This document shows positions 32,642 to 44,800 of a DNA stretch of 64,000 nt, piece after piece. This DNA comes from Camillea tinctor (Eukaryota > Ascomycota > Sordariomycetes > Xylariales > Xylariaceae), in assembly GCA_022578605.1 (NCBI GenBank), contig MU394061.1:1-64000 (forward strand), given 5' to 3'. The number at the start of each line of letters is the position of its first letter. Positions within the stretch are counted from its first letter, which is position 1. A model generated the notes under the pieces. That model was not told the DNA's origin. It worked only from the letters and a program-made list of their open reading frames with translations, and made no database searches. Made by a program: the position numbers and the translations under genes.

Positions 32642-35600
32642 AGGGAGACCAGGAATGAAATTTTTGTTTATTCCCTTTTCCTCCCTTTTCATGAAGAAAT
32701 GACAGAAGAGAAAACAAAGAAAGGGGAATAGATCCCCTTAGACGGCGACCTAGAGGATAGATACCCCACTGTTGCGCGCGCGTGCCCCCCTCCACCGCTC
32801 CCTTTGAGTTAATTTTTTTTTCCCCTTTGCAACCAAAGGGCGCGCCCTATGGTCAACATCGCCTTTTTTTATATTAGCCACTGCTAGTGGGCATGATTCG
32901 ATGTGTCATAATCTCCCCCCGCCTACCTCAGCCAGAGGAGGTTTGGCCTGGTTAAGTCTGGTCCATATCGAAATCGGAACGTTGAACCTTACTAGCAGTT
33001 GACAAAAATCCTGTATGGGTTATGTTATTATATATAACGCCCCCGTCATGAGATATGTGTGCTTAGGCTACTCCACGGATTGTCACGTTTGTAGTTTAAA
33101 CCCGGATCATGTTGGGCCAGTGCAGGAAAAGGGAAGCAAGGGAGGGATTGTTTGGGCTTTGTGGATTGGCTTCGTGGAATGCGTGCGTGCGTGTTTTCGT
33201 TTGTTACGTCTAGGGTCCCGTCTATGTTTTCTGTGTGAATTTCTGTTTTCTCCTAACGTCGAAACGGATGAAAAGAAACGAAAAATAAAAGATTACCACA
33301 CCACACCATACTCTTACCTATATATTCACGTCCAACGTGGCCCGCGGCGCTGTAGATAAAGACCCCAAGTCCTAAAGCCAAGAATATACGCTTTAGGGAA
33401 ACTTGGCCGGTCGAAGCGATAAAGCCTATTCGTTCAGCTCGCGTCTTGGCTCTTCCGCCCATTCCCCCATACCCCATGATCAAATGATAAGCATGGCCCT
33501 TTTCCCCCCTAACCCGGGGAGGGAGGAGAAGTGAATTATTACATGTTTTCATCTCATAATATCTCGATATGTATGGGAAAACACGTAGATAGCCAAACCT
33601 AAACCTCTAAATACGGAAGGAAGGTCATCCGTATGTCTAGGCTCCGATTGATCAACTAGACCTAGTGCATCTAACCTAACCCCCCCCCCCCCCCCCCCCA
33701 AGCCTATCCCCGTCCTCTTATCATATATCAGCTTTCTTCTCTTTTTTTCCTCGGCTAGACGCTCGTCGTACCTATCGCTCGCACGTGGCTTTTCAGGGGT
33801 GGGAGGGGATGGGGGATGGATGGATGATCTTCGACGAAACGACCCGAATGAACCACGCTCCCATTCCCTCGGTAATCGTTTGGTTGGGATTAGTGCTGGC
33901 GACGGCGCTCTAGACCCCGAGAGAGATGTGCGTACGTATGTACATAGTCAGGCGGGCAGTAGTGGAATTGGGGGAGTTGGAGATAGAGAACCGACTTCCT
34001 GGCATAGGTAGGTATCTAGCTATTCGTCACCGCACGGTCCTGCTTCTGGCCCGGGAAGGTTCACGGAAGGTAATCGGTGTTTTACTTCGAAGTTGCTTGG
34101 AGGAAGTCTATTTCTGGTGCGGGGACATCCGACCTGATAGCAAGAAGGAGGGGGGAAGAGAGGAAGTCACATCTACTTCGTCAGATGGGCTGTTCTTGGC
34201 GCTCACCCGTCTTGTACCCACGATGCGAGAAGAAAATGTTGAATGGGCTATGGCTGGTTGCTTAACTTGTGTTTTCGGAACCTTGCGATTTATGTATAGC
34301 TCTTGCTACTGCTACGAACACCCTACGGCTCTAGCGAGAAAGGGTCCCCCCCCCTCTGTGTACATGTTGGAGGCAGAATATACTACACATTGTAGATCTA
34401 GCCTAGGAATACTCCGATGGCGACGCCGACCTCACTCTCCGAGCTAGATGACCTTTAAATATGTACGTAGGTATTTTTATGTACTCAGGCCTACGTTTCT
34501 AACCTTTTCTGTCGACATAGTTAGGCACTCCCTTCCGTTCGGCCTAGCGACCTCCAATCTAGAATACATCACCCGCTTCCCAGACGCCCCCCTTCCTAGT
34601 TTTCCGTTTCTGTACAGAGGAAGCCGAAGAGCAAATGTGAACAAATTACAATATCGTTGGAGTATGATGTGATAAGAGAGGAAACGGTTGGTTCCTCTCT
34701 CCCCCCTTCTCAACAGAACAGCCTGGGCTCTCCAAACTTCCCCATCTGGGCTACGAACTCTCTCCAACTCGTATGCAGATATCTATGTGCATCCGAGTTG
34801 GAGTTGCCCACTCATGGCAATTAGCCTAATAAGCCCGCCTTCGTGTCCCTGGTTCCAACGTCGCAGACTATAGCATGTTAAGCGTGTCGGACGTAGGCAG
34901 AGCAGGGGCGGTTGGAGCATCACCGTCGTTATGATAATCATCATTATATATATGTGTGTGTGTGCGCGATAATGTAGTTTGTTTGAGCGCAGACATCTCC
35001 ACGTGCATGGGGTAAGATAAAACTAATATGTTAGATGGGTGAAGCACTAATGCTATGCTTTATACATCCACTCCTTACGGAGGTCGAGTTGGAGCGGCAG
35101 CAGAGTTGTTTTGGGCGTTTGATATACAAATCAACGAATTCGTTACCTATATGACGAATAACGGGATGATAAGCCCTTGGAAAAATAAATAGCAGATGCA
35201 AAATAATAATAAATGTAAAAATACTTATGAATAGAGCTGTTAGTGACCCAAGGGGTTAGATCCCCCCTAGTGTCCATTAAACGGCATTCTATGGCAGCAT
35301 TTATATGCAGTATCTAAGAATATGTAACGGGATAGACAACAAGGCTAGGTAGACTTTTGATGACCGAATCACCTTAAGCATGTTGCACTGAATGATATAG
35401 TCTACGTTTATGAATTTCTAGGACACTTATGTAGTAGTATGGCGAGCAATGGGTACCTATTGACTGACTTAGGAATTGATGCTGCTTACTAGCTTAAAGC
35501 CGACCTAGCTTAGTCCATCAATATCAATTGATAATATTGATACCTCAATATCCTATACCGAGTTGACAAGACAAGTCTATACTACTAGTATACACCCTGA

Positions 35601-35991
35601 CGGGAACCTGGGGGGTTTGATGAACAGTAAATTTACTATATATTAATCGTTGGAAAATTTAAACTGTTGACCAATTGCCGACGGGTAATAGACTGTCGGT
35701 GCTAGTAAATGGTGTATTTTTTTTTATGATGCTAACTCTTTTTCTGACGTTTTGGGGGTGGAGGGGTTCAAGTTATAAGGGATGTCAGCGTCGAAAATTT
35801 TCAAACGTCGAAAAGCTCTTGTGCATCGAGAATTCTCACTGCTAACTAGTATAAACGTTTAAAATTCATAAACTGTAGATTGTCGGCTGGCTTGTCTCCA
35901 ACGGTCGACCGACAGTTTACGAAACACCGCAGGTTTTGGTATGGACCTTACTAAGTTATGTACAACTATGTATAGCTAGTGTAGGAGAAAA
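32642..35991. other. Gene-poor region with a 20-C tract
   Basis: About 3.3 kb without a recognisable gene. A 173-codon ATG frame at 33926-34447 (plus) has no family features and is not called. The run of 20 cytosines at 33680-33699 is unusual. GT/GC dinucleotide repeats occur near 34958-34966. Confidence 0.45.
33680..33699. repeat. Homopolymer of 20 C
   Basis: Twenty consecutive C residues follow CTAACCTAA. The G-rich complement could form quadruplex structure. Its length may be affected by sequencing error. Confidence 0.75.
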
Positions 35992-36100
35992 TGGATTGAG
36001 GGGATGTAAGGATATTGGTGTGCTAAGGTACTGAACTGCTATCAACACTTTTTTATATCCCTAATCAGGGTGCTTGTAGCACCTTCCCTAACACATCCAG
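35992..36100. repeat. Dispersed repeat, copy 1 (MITE-like)
   Basis: About 109 bp. It shares TGGAT, GGGATGTAA, TTGGTGTGCTAAGGTACTGAAC, a TTTTTTATA core and GTAGCACCTTCC in the same order and orientation with 38105-38211. The two ends of each copy are imperfectly inverted (GGATGT...GGTGTGCTA against the reverse complement of TAGCACC...ACATCC), as in degenerate miniature inverted-repeat elements. It has no coding capacity and lies 347 bp before the ARG8 start. Confidence 0.75.
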
Positions 36101-36381
36101 TCGCTGTGGGTGGTAATTGGAAGAGTAAGGAAAATGGGGCAAAGTTAATAAATTGGAGAGAATTTTTAGGAGCGAGATCGGACTCTAGTTGAGTTTCATA
36201 TCGATAAGAGTTTTTAACCTCCAGCTATGATTCATTTTTACTATGGTTTAAAGCTTTAAGGTTATCCAGTCGCATTGCTCTTCTCGTCCTCTCCCATCTC
36301 ATCTCCAACCTCAATTCCTCTCCTTAAGCTGGGGCTTGTTCGTGGTACGTTTAGCCTGTATACCTAGTAGTTCTTTTGACT

Positions 36382-36387
36382 TATAAA
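36382..36387 (+). promoter_or_regulatory. TATA element of ARG8
   Basis: TATAAA lies 60-65 bp before the ARG8 start codon and just upstream of a 55-nt purine-only leader segment (36393-36447). Confidence 0.4.
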
Positions 36388-36446
36388 AAATTAAGAGAGA
36401 AAGAGAAGAAAAAGGAAAAGAAAAAGAAAGAAAAAAGAAGGGGGAA

Positions 36447-37898
36447 ATGGCTCTTCGTTTACCTGTTCGGCGCGCTGTTTCTATCGGCGTCCGATGTCTC
36501 AGTTCTCAAGCATCCACTGCTGCTAGGGCACCCCAGCCATCGAGCTCCCAAGCATCTGCACTTCCCAACCTAGATCCCTCGGAAGACTCGAAGACCGCAG
36601 AGCTCGTCAAGCGGTACTCGAAATATATGGTCGCAACTTATGCGAGGCCACCCCCCGTGTTCATTAAAGGCGAGGGCTCGTATCTGTGGGACTTTGAGGG
36701 GCGCAAGTATCTCGACTTCACCTCCGGCATTGCTGTCAATGGGCTTGGTCACTCTGACCTTGACTTAGCTCAGCTCCTCACTGACCAGGTATGTATCTGA
36801 TTTCTGATCTGTGACAGGTTCTGCAGGTTCTTAACTAGATGCTAATCCCAATTCGAATCATGGCAGGGCATGACCCTCTTACACGCCTCCAACCTATACT
36901 TCAACCTCTGGACCGGCGTCCTGTCCGAACAGCTAGTCAAGAAGACGCTCGAATCAGGGGGCATGCACGATGCTTCCGCCGTCTTTGTTTGCAATTCAGG
37001 CTCCGAGGCCAATGAAGCCGCTATCAAGTTTGCGCGCAAGGTCGGCAAAGTCCGCGACCCCACCGGCTCCAAGCACGAGTTCGTTTCCTTCCACGGCTCT
37101 TTTCACGGGCGAACCATGGGGAGTCTGTCTGCGACCCCCAACCCTAAATACCAAGAGCCCTTTGCACCGATGCTTCCGGGGTTCAAATACGGAACCTACA
37201 ATGACACCGGGGCCATTCAGCACCTAGTGACGGAAAAGACGTGCGGTGTCATCATCGAGCCGATCCAGGGCGAGGGTGGTGTTAATGTCGCGACTGACAG
37301 CTTCCTGACTACACTGGCAGAGCGTTGCCGAGAAGTAGGCGCTGTCCTGATCTACGACGAGATCCAGTGTGGTATGTCGCGGACCGGCACTCTCTGGGCC
37401 CACAGCCATCTACCTAAGGAGGCCCACCCGGACATCATCACCACGGCTAAGGCCCTTGGAAACGGCATCCCCATCGGTGCCACCATCGTTAACAAGAATG
37501 TGAGTGACCAGATCAAGATCGGCGATCACGGTACGACCTTCGGTGGTAACCCCATGGCGTCCCGCGTGGGCGCGTACGTACTCTCGCGCCTGGCCGACCC
37601 CAAGATGCAGAAGGACGTACTCGCCAAGTCCAACATTTTCAAGGAGCGATTCGACCGCCTGCGCGAGCGCTTTCCGAGCTTGATCACCGAGGTTCGTGGT
37701 CGCGGCCTGTTGCTAGGTCTCCAGCTGAACCAGGACCCTACGCCCATCATCAAGGCTGCTCGCGAGAGAGGGCTCCTGGTCATCACCTGCGGCACTAACA
37801 CTCTGCGGTTCGTGCCGCCGCTTACTGTGACGGAGGCAGAGATCAAGAGCGGATTGGACATACTGGAACAAGCCATTGCGTCCGTGATTTCGGCATAG
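36447..37898 (+). CDS. ARG8: Acetylornithine aminotransferase, mitochondrial
   Basis: A PLP-dependent class III aminotransferase that converts N-acetylglutamate semialdehyde to N-acetylornithine in arginine biosynthesis, in the mitochondrial matrix. Exons are 36447-36788 and 36867-37898, giving 457 residues. The N-terminus (MALRLPVRRAVSIGVRCLSSQ) is Arg/Ser-rich without acidic residues, a typical mitochondrial targeting peptide. The catalytic part starts at about YMVATYARPPPVFIKGEGSYLWD. Phosphate-binding NSGSEANEAAIK, DEIQCGMSRTG and TTAKALGNGIPIGA are visible, with the Schiff-base lysine at about residue 309. GDHGTTFGGNP and RGRGLLLG follow, as in ArgD/Arg8 rather than ornithine aminotransferase. 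Complete and intact. The leader immediately before the ATG is purine-only for about 55 nt. It is flanked on both sides by the dispersed repeat. Confidence 0.93.
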
Positions 37899-39476
37899 TA
37901 GGGTTCGCTCTCAAAAGTATTTTGTCTTTTTTTCGCATGGGCATGGTGTTGAAGGTTACCCTTAAAAGTCGATTATGGTTTATTTTTGTTACTTACGTTT
38001 TATGAGCGCGAGATGACGGGCGACGTGTAGATGAGCGGGATGATTCTTGGGCTAGCTAAAAGTATATATTATGTAGAGTAAATATTTATGTATGGGATCC
38101 CCCCTGGATGAATGGGATGTAAAGATGTTGGTGTGCTAAGGTACTGAACCGTCTCCGACCCCTTTTTTATACCCCCTGAGGGTAGCTGTAGCACCTTCCT
38201 CACCAACCCAGTAGCTCCCCCTAGAATATACTTCCCCTGTGAAGGGCCGGCGACTATAATCTCTTCATTTTTTTTTCTTTAATTCATGGGGATTGATAAT
38301 AGAGACCAGTCATGAAGTAAAAATATGAGAACTAACTTATAATATTGATAAACAACAAGGGACATCAATCAATTGGTACGGAATGCATGAATAAATATAG
38401 ACTATGACATAAGTTGACTCACGGTAACGCTGCCGTGAGGACCTGTAACCTGTAAGTTTAGGTTAGTGGAGGCGTGAAAGTCCCCGAAAACTTGGTTGAT
38501 CCCGGGTTGATCCAACTTTAGTGGTCCTATCAACTCTTAGCGTGAGGTGGGGGAGTTGGGGAAAAATTGGGGGAACAGCACAGGTTACCCTATAGCGCAC
38601 GCGTTATTAGCGATGAGATGCCTAGGTAGGTGTGGTACAGCCGCTGACTAGCAGCAGCATGTGACTGTACGTAAGGGGATTTATGGGGGCCGGGGGAGTT
38701 AAAGGGGGGGCATTTTCACATGTCATTCAGCTTTGGAATCTCACCTCCCTAGATGCAAACGTCACAAACTGAACCCTATCTTCCCGACTTACCAACGATA
38801 ACCAATTCTCATACTATCTCTATCTAGCTCTCTTTCTCTTTTCTCTCTCTTTTTATTGGTTTTTTTTGGGCTTAACCAACCCAGGTTCACTATGGTCAGG
38901 GCCAATCTCACTTACATGTATAGGATACAATACGATGCAATTACAACACGATACGATACTTAGTTGGCGTAACCTAGGCAACTTATAAATCAATCCAGTC
39001 GGCTTAGTTTTCGGGCTTATTCTATCTCCTATTTTCCATCTGCCTTCTCCTTTAACTTCAGTATAAGGTCCCAAGCTTGACTCGACTTAATCCAACTCTA
39101 ATCATTTCTCCTACTCCTCCTCCTCCTCCTCCTCTCTCCCTCCGGCTTATAGCTTTCGCAAGCAACAATGCCGCGAGCTCCACACCAAAGCATTGTAATC
39201 AATTTCTTAGTTGAGAGATAATACTATAGATCTAGAGGGTGGACAGCATAACCTTTCAAGAGAATAAACGACGATATTTATTTTCCCCATTTGAGATACC
39301 CATCAGCAACATACGGGCATATCCTTTTGTACACATTTGATTTTCATGTCACCTGGGGTGACAACGTTTGTTGTTCTCCGCTCATTGTCCTCCGACTTTT
39401 GTTCCACGAACTATCTATTGGCCCGGCCTTGCCATATACCTGACCTCACCCTTCACCACTCTTTTTGTTGTACAAA
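37899..39476. other. Intergenic region containing one dispersed repeat
   Basis: About 1.6 kb between ARG8 and the lipase gene. Apart from the repeat copy at 38105-38211 and a CTC-rich microsatellite near 39110-39140, nothing was recognised. Confidence 0.5.
38105..38211. repeat. Dispersed repeat, copy 2 (MITE-like)
   Basis: The same element as 35992-36100, in direct orientation, 207 bp after the ARG8 stop codon. Identity is highest in the left end (GATGTTGGTGTGCTAAGG) and in TGTAGCACCTTCC; the middle is diverged. The two copies bracket the ARG8 gene. Confidence 0.75.
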
Positions 39477-41841
39477 ATGATAGACCATGTTCTCGGTAGA
39501 CCTTCGGTAAAGTCAAGACGACTTCAAGTGTTGGCAGTTCTCGCCTTTTGGTCCTTCTATCTGTCAAGGTAAGCTCCGGGTTGTCTTTCCCCTTCTTGCC
39601 TTTACCATGTGACGTGATCATGCCATCCGTGACTGACAGCTGAACTCCAGAGGTCATCGCCATGGACCACCGTTGATCCGATACCTATCTAAGCTGTCGT
39701 CCAAAATATCGACACCATGGCAGACTGTTGTTGTTACCATGATGTACTTGTATGCCGCTCGGAACTTCAGTACCCTCGTCGGGCTCGCGAGTCCCGAGCC
39801 GATGGCTAACATGTACGATTCCGCGTACTTCCGGGCGACTTGGGTCCTGACCGGACTTGACGCTGGCTTCTGGACAGCCATGAGAATCAAGAGAAAGTGG
39901 CTGAGAGATATTGCCAGCATGGTCTTTTCTATCTTTTACATGATTGCTGCGGAACAAGCCGACGAGAAAGTTCGGAAGGTGAGGGGCATGTTGACCGTTG
40001 AGCATCTCCGCGTCAGTTGGAACAAGGGAACCTCGCCGTACTTGCAGACTCTGCAGAACCTTATGCGGCCCCGGTTTACTCGATGGCCACCCCGGGCTAT
40101 CCGTATACCAAGGCCGAGCACCAGCGACTACAAAGGCCATGTTTCTGGTTGGCTGTATTATGATGGCCCTATATCTGACTTAGAGCATATCAATAAGATG
40201 ATTTTGGATTTACCGGGAGGCGGGTTTGTTGCGATGGATCCAAGGTGTAACGACGATAAGTTGTTTGCCTGGGCTGGCAAGACAGGACTGCCAATCCTCA
40301 GTCTGGATTATAAAAAAGCCCCCGAGTATCCTTACCCGTATGCCTTGAACGAGTGCTTTGATGTATACACGACAATTATTAGGAGCAAAGGGAGATGTAT
40401 TGGGATGTCAGGATACGAGGTTCCCAAGATTGTCGTCACGGGAGACAGCGCGGGTGGCAATCTTGCCACAGCCATGACGCTGATGATTGTCGAGAGCAGC
40501 ACGACAAACCGCCGGCCCGCTCTAGTCCAGGCTGAATTACCTGCCCCCGATGGACTTGTGTTAATGTATCCCGGGTTAGATATGAACATTGGAAATTGGA
40601 TGTCAGACGAACAAATGTCTTTAATAAAGGATAGAAGGATGCGCGGTACGAACAAGCACTATCTACGTGGCAAGAATATGCAGTACAATGACTTAGTGGG
40701 AACGCCGCATCAATCGGATGACGAGGAGGAAAATACACTCCCGCGAGGGTCAAGCACTCAAGCAGCGAACGGGGAGGCGAACATCAAAGCCAACGGGTTG
40801 CGCAGCCCGCAGCCTGAATACTCGCATGCGGACCCGGGAACATGGGCAAAATCGCAACCAGAGTCCCCTGTGAACAAACAGGACACCAAGACGTTATCAC
40901 ATCGGCCTGAACCTATGCGTACACGGTTAGCTATGGCTTCCATGATATCATACTTCAACGACCGTGTTCTCACGCCAGAGATGATGCGTGCCATGATCAT
41001 TCTGTATATCGGTCCGCACAACCGGCCAGACTTTTCCCAAGATTACCTTCTCTCTCCTATTCTAGCCCCTGATATCCTCCTCCAGCGGTTCCCTAAGACT
41101 TACTTCCTAACCGGAGAACGCGATCCTCTAGTGGACGACACAGTCATCTTTGCGGGCCGCCTACGTCGAGCGAAGCAGTCCTATCATTCGCAACGCACTC
41201 GGGTTATGGACGGGTTCGACGATGCCAGTGACTTCAACGAAAAAGACGTCGTGGAGGTGACCCTCATCCCGGGAATTAGCCACGGTTTCATGCAATTCCC
41301 GACCCTGTACCCTCCGGCGTGGCAGCTGATCGACCGTTGCGCCCGGTGGGCCGTCGACCTACTCAGTGTTGCGGAAACACGCGAGCAACAACAAAGACAG
41401 CGCCTCGCACGCAAACTCTCCCACCAGTATCAACACCAGCACATTCGCGCAGAGTCCAGCGGTGATGAGGATCGTCCTCTCGAGATCAGCATGACCAGGG
41501 CTAGGGGTAGGACTACTACTGGTGCCGCCGGCGGAGGAGGAGCAGTGGGCAGCGGGGCAGCGGCAAAGGCGAAGACGAAGGAGCCCGCGGAAGCAGAAGC
41601 GGAAGGTGAGCAGGCTGTTGTTGAGGACGACGACGATAACGAGGAGGCCAGGGCAAGCACTACGAATGGTGATAGTAATCACAACATGTTAGGAGCTAGG
41701 AAGAAACCGCGCTCAAACGGGCGGACAGGGTTTGGGCAGAAGTCCAGGAGCATCATCAAGCTCGACAGCTCGGACGACCTTCTTGGCAGACGGATGCAAG
41801 GCCTAGCCGGACCCCTGACCGGTCTGCATGACGAGGATTAG
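39477..41841 (+). CDS. Hormone-sensitive-lipase-type alpha/beta hydrolase
   Basis: Exons are 39477-39568 and 39651-41841, giving 760 residues. The first exon supplies MIDHVLGRPSVKSRRLQVLAV plus a hydrophobic segment and joins in frame to RGHRHGPPLIRYLSKLSSK; starting inside exon 2 would lose the conserved N-terminus. A second membrane segment follows (TVVVTMMYLYAARNF). Catalytic features of the HSL family: oxyanion loop LPGGGFVAMDPR, nucleophile Ser297 in GDSAGG, Asp522 in GERDPLVDD and His575 in GISHGFMQ. Between Ser and Asp is a low-complexity insertion of about 75 residues (SDDEEENTLPRGSSTQAANG...). The last 150 residues form an acidic, Gly/Ala-rich tail. Family members hydrolyse acylglycerols or steryl and other esters at ER or lipid-droplet membranes; the true substrate is unknown. 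Confidence 0.9.
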
Positions 41842-44800
41842 GATAGGTAGGCAGACCTAGGCTGCCAGGACAGGACCCCCCAGGTGGTAGTGCAGTGTAT
41901 AGCCCACACAGAGGAACCCTGGAGGATGGACAAGGTGTGGTTTGGTAGGGCGGTCGATGCAACGTGTAGTGAGTGTATACCCACCCACTAACCTACCCAC
42001 CTATGCATATTTATATACGTAGTGTATATATGTATACATGTTTGAACATGGATAAATATCGGTATATAGGTAGATATTATACACTGGAGACAAATCTTAT
42101 GTATCATTGATCAAATCTTAGGTATCTGCACTACGAAGCAAGCGCACGATCTGCGGCACGGTGGGTGCACAGTCTAGACTTCCTCTCTGCCTTATCCCAT
42201 GTCAACAACAACAATGTAGTGTACATGAGCTGTTCCTTGACCTCTAGATTCGTCATTTCAGATAAAAAAGAACAACCGGCTCCCCTCCCTCTCACACCTA
42301 CTGTCCCCAGTTTTTTCTCTCCAAACTACGTGATCAGAGTTAGTTAAGCACTTAGGTAGTGTTTCTTTCACACTATCTGTCTCCGTCCTTGACTCTACAA
42401 ACATGGCGAACTGCATACCTAACATAGGCTTTTCTCCCCATCGGCATCGAGATTCGGGAGCTAAAGAAATAGAAAAGGAGCGGAAAGACAAAAAACGGAT
42501 AATCCCTATCCTTATCCCTATCCCTGTACCAGAGACAACCCATGTTGATTTCGTTTTCCCATGTACATACCTTACAAACTCAGCAGCATGCCTCCTAAAA
42601 TAAACAGAAGTTAAATATACAATCCACACAAAATACATATGAATTTAGTTAGCTAGCAAAAAAGAAAGGAAGGTCCGGAATTCCCAAGAAGCTCTGCTAG
42701 TCTATTTTTTCCCCTCTCCCACGTTTTAAGCAAGGTATAGGGAAAAGATACCCTGACACATCTACCGCGTCGAACTGTGCCCCGATTAATCATCTAACTA
42801 CATAGGTACTTGGCGTGCTATCGGAACCTCAGCGCCGGCGACCCTCGAGCAAAAGAACCACATCATTATGGCTGAACTTTCGTTCCGCCAATAGCGCGGG
42901 AGGGACGGGACAAGAAAGGGATGGAAGGGGGTGGAGGGACCTGAAGCAAGCACCAAGCTCGAGACTACGACACTGATGTACATACATATATACATACATG
43001 TAGCTACGTATATACATAACAGGGGGGTAGGCGGTTTGGATGGTGCGCGGTGCGTGATGGGCTCAGTACGTAACCTAGTATTTTGTATAAGTCATATACT
43101 ACTTAAGTGTAGGTAAGTTATCTAAAGAGGGAAAAAACCAGCAACAACAATAAAAGAATAAAAGAAGGGTATATCCTTGAACGACTTTATGCTGCTTAGT
43201 CTTTTTTAGGTAGTTTTAACCCCCGCTCTATCTCAAACTAAACTACCCGCCGCCCCCCTTTCACTCACTTCACAACTTCCTATTCGCGCACGCCATTTTC
43301 TATACTGAAATACCTAAAATACGCACTAAGAAATCCAGAGAGAGAAAAGATCAGATCACGTTATTTTATCTGATCTCATTCTCGCCTCGTTTCGTGTCGT
43401 CTCAATATAGCGTAGACCCATAGCTACCTAGCCTAGCCTTCCTCTCGCCCTATACTCTCATACCTGGCCTACCCCATACACAATACCCACTCTGATATGG
43501 GTTGCTTCATGGCATCTTCCGTAATGAAGCACAACCTAGCAGCCTACCTTGCCTAGCTACCTAACTCTCTCACACTACACTACCTAGCTACCTCTTATTT
43601 TAGAAAAGGATGAGGCGGTAATTGTAAAAGTAAACAAAAAAAGGATAATGTATGAAGAAATGAAGAGAGAGAAAAAAGTCCTGTCTCACCAAAAAAAGGA
43701 TAATATTCCCAACATACCTACATAACCCTGCTGATCGGAAATTATTTTAACACTACGAACGTAGCTGTAATTTTAGTTTTTCTCTCTATCTCTCTCTCTT
43801 TTGCCCATCGTCTGACAAAGACCTAGGCCTGCCAGCCTCTTGCATTATTTTGTTATCTGGGTGAGAAAAAAAAGTATTTCACCGTCTCCTGTTTACAAAA
43901 AAAAAAAAAAAAAAGGCCCCATCTAAATCTTATGTTTTCGATGCTTTGAAGGGGGCGAGATAGGGTAATGAGGGAGAGGATAATTAGTTCATAAAAGTTG
44001 CAAGATTGACACTACTAGTTAAGCCGTGAAATGGTGTGGGCCGCCACTACTTCACTTACATACACATACATAGGTGTGAGCGAATCCGTAACGCAGTTGT
44101 AGTGTACCTGTAAGAGCCGTGTGTAGGAGCGCAGAGTTCCCCCGACGTTATCTGCTAGGGTGTCTTAGATAGATGGGCTCTTCTTTGGGGGGCCAAGGGA
44201 TGGGGGTCTCTTGTACATACCTAGGTATGGAGCATCTTGTGCCTCTTTTTTTTGCTTTCCTTTTTTTTTCTCCTATCTTGCTCCATCGTAGTCTTCCTGC
44301 AACCTCCCCACAGGGCCCCTAGTCCGCTCCTACATACATATGTACATAGATGACACATGTAGCTGTACAATCTCGGAGTTTCTATCGCCAAGGGGAGTGG
44401 GAGGAGGCTGGGAGAAGGGGGGAGAGACCGAACGGGAGGGACTGGCACTGTACGGATCGATGGCTCCCGGCTTCGGAATGTGTGGCCGGTTTGTGACAGG
44501 CACGGCTTCTACTCTTGTTTAGGAGGGTAAGGGGTTATGGTTGGTCGAGTGATTAGGAGGTTATTCTTTTACGGTATGTGATGAGAAGGGGGCGATAGGG
44601 CATGGGACAGACGGGACGGGGGAAGGGTTAGGGGATGGAGATGGGAAGGGGGTGAGAAGTAACCTTCCCCGGAAGTAGGAGGAGGGGAATCAAGATGAGG
44701 ATTCGTGAAATACCGAGCTGCTACGAGCAGGTTTCCCTTCTCTAAAAGAGAAACCGGGATCAGGGTTGGGGATCAGATAGGACGGGAGGGCTGGTCTGGG

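Noticed and set aside
33926..34447. 173-codon ATG open reading frame on the plus strand
   Set aside because: No domain, signal or family resemblance and no supporting context. It is overlapped by other open frames and lies in low-complexity intergenic DNA. Best regarded as chance.
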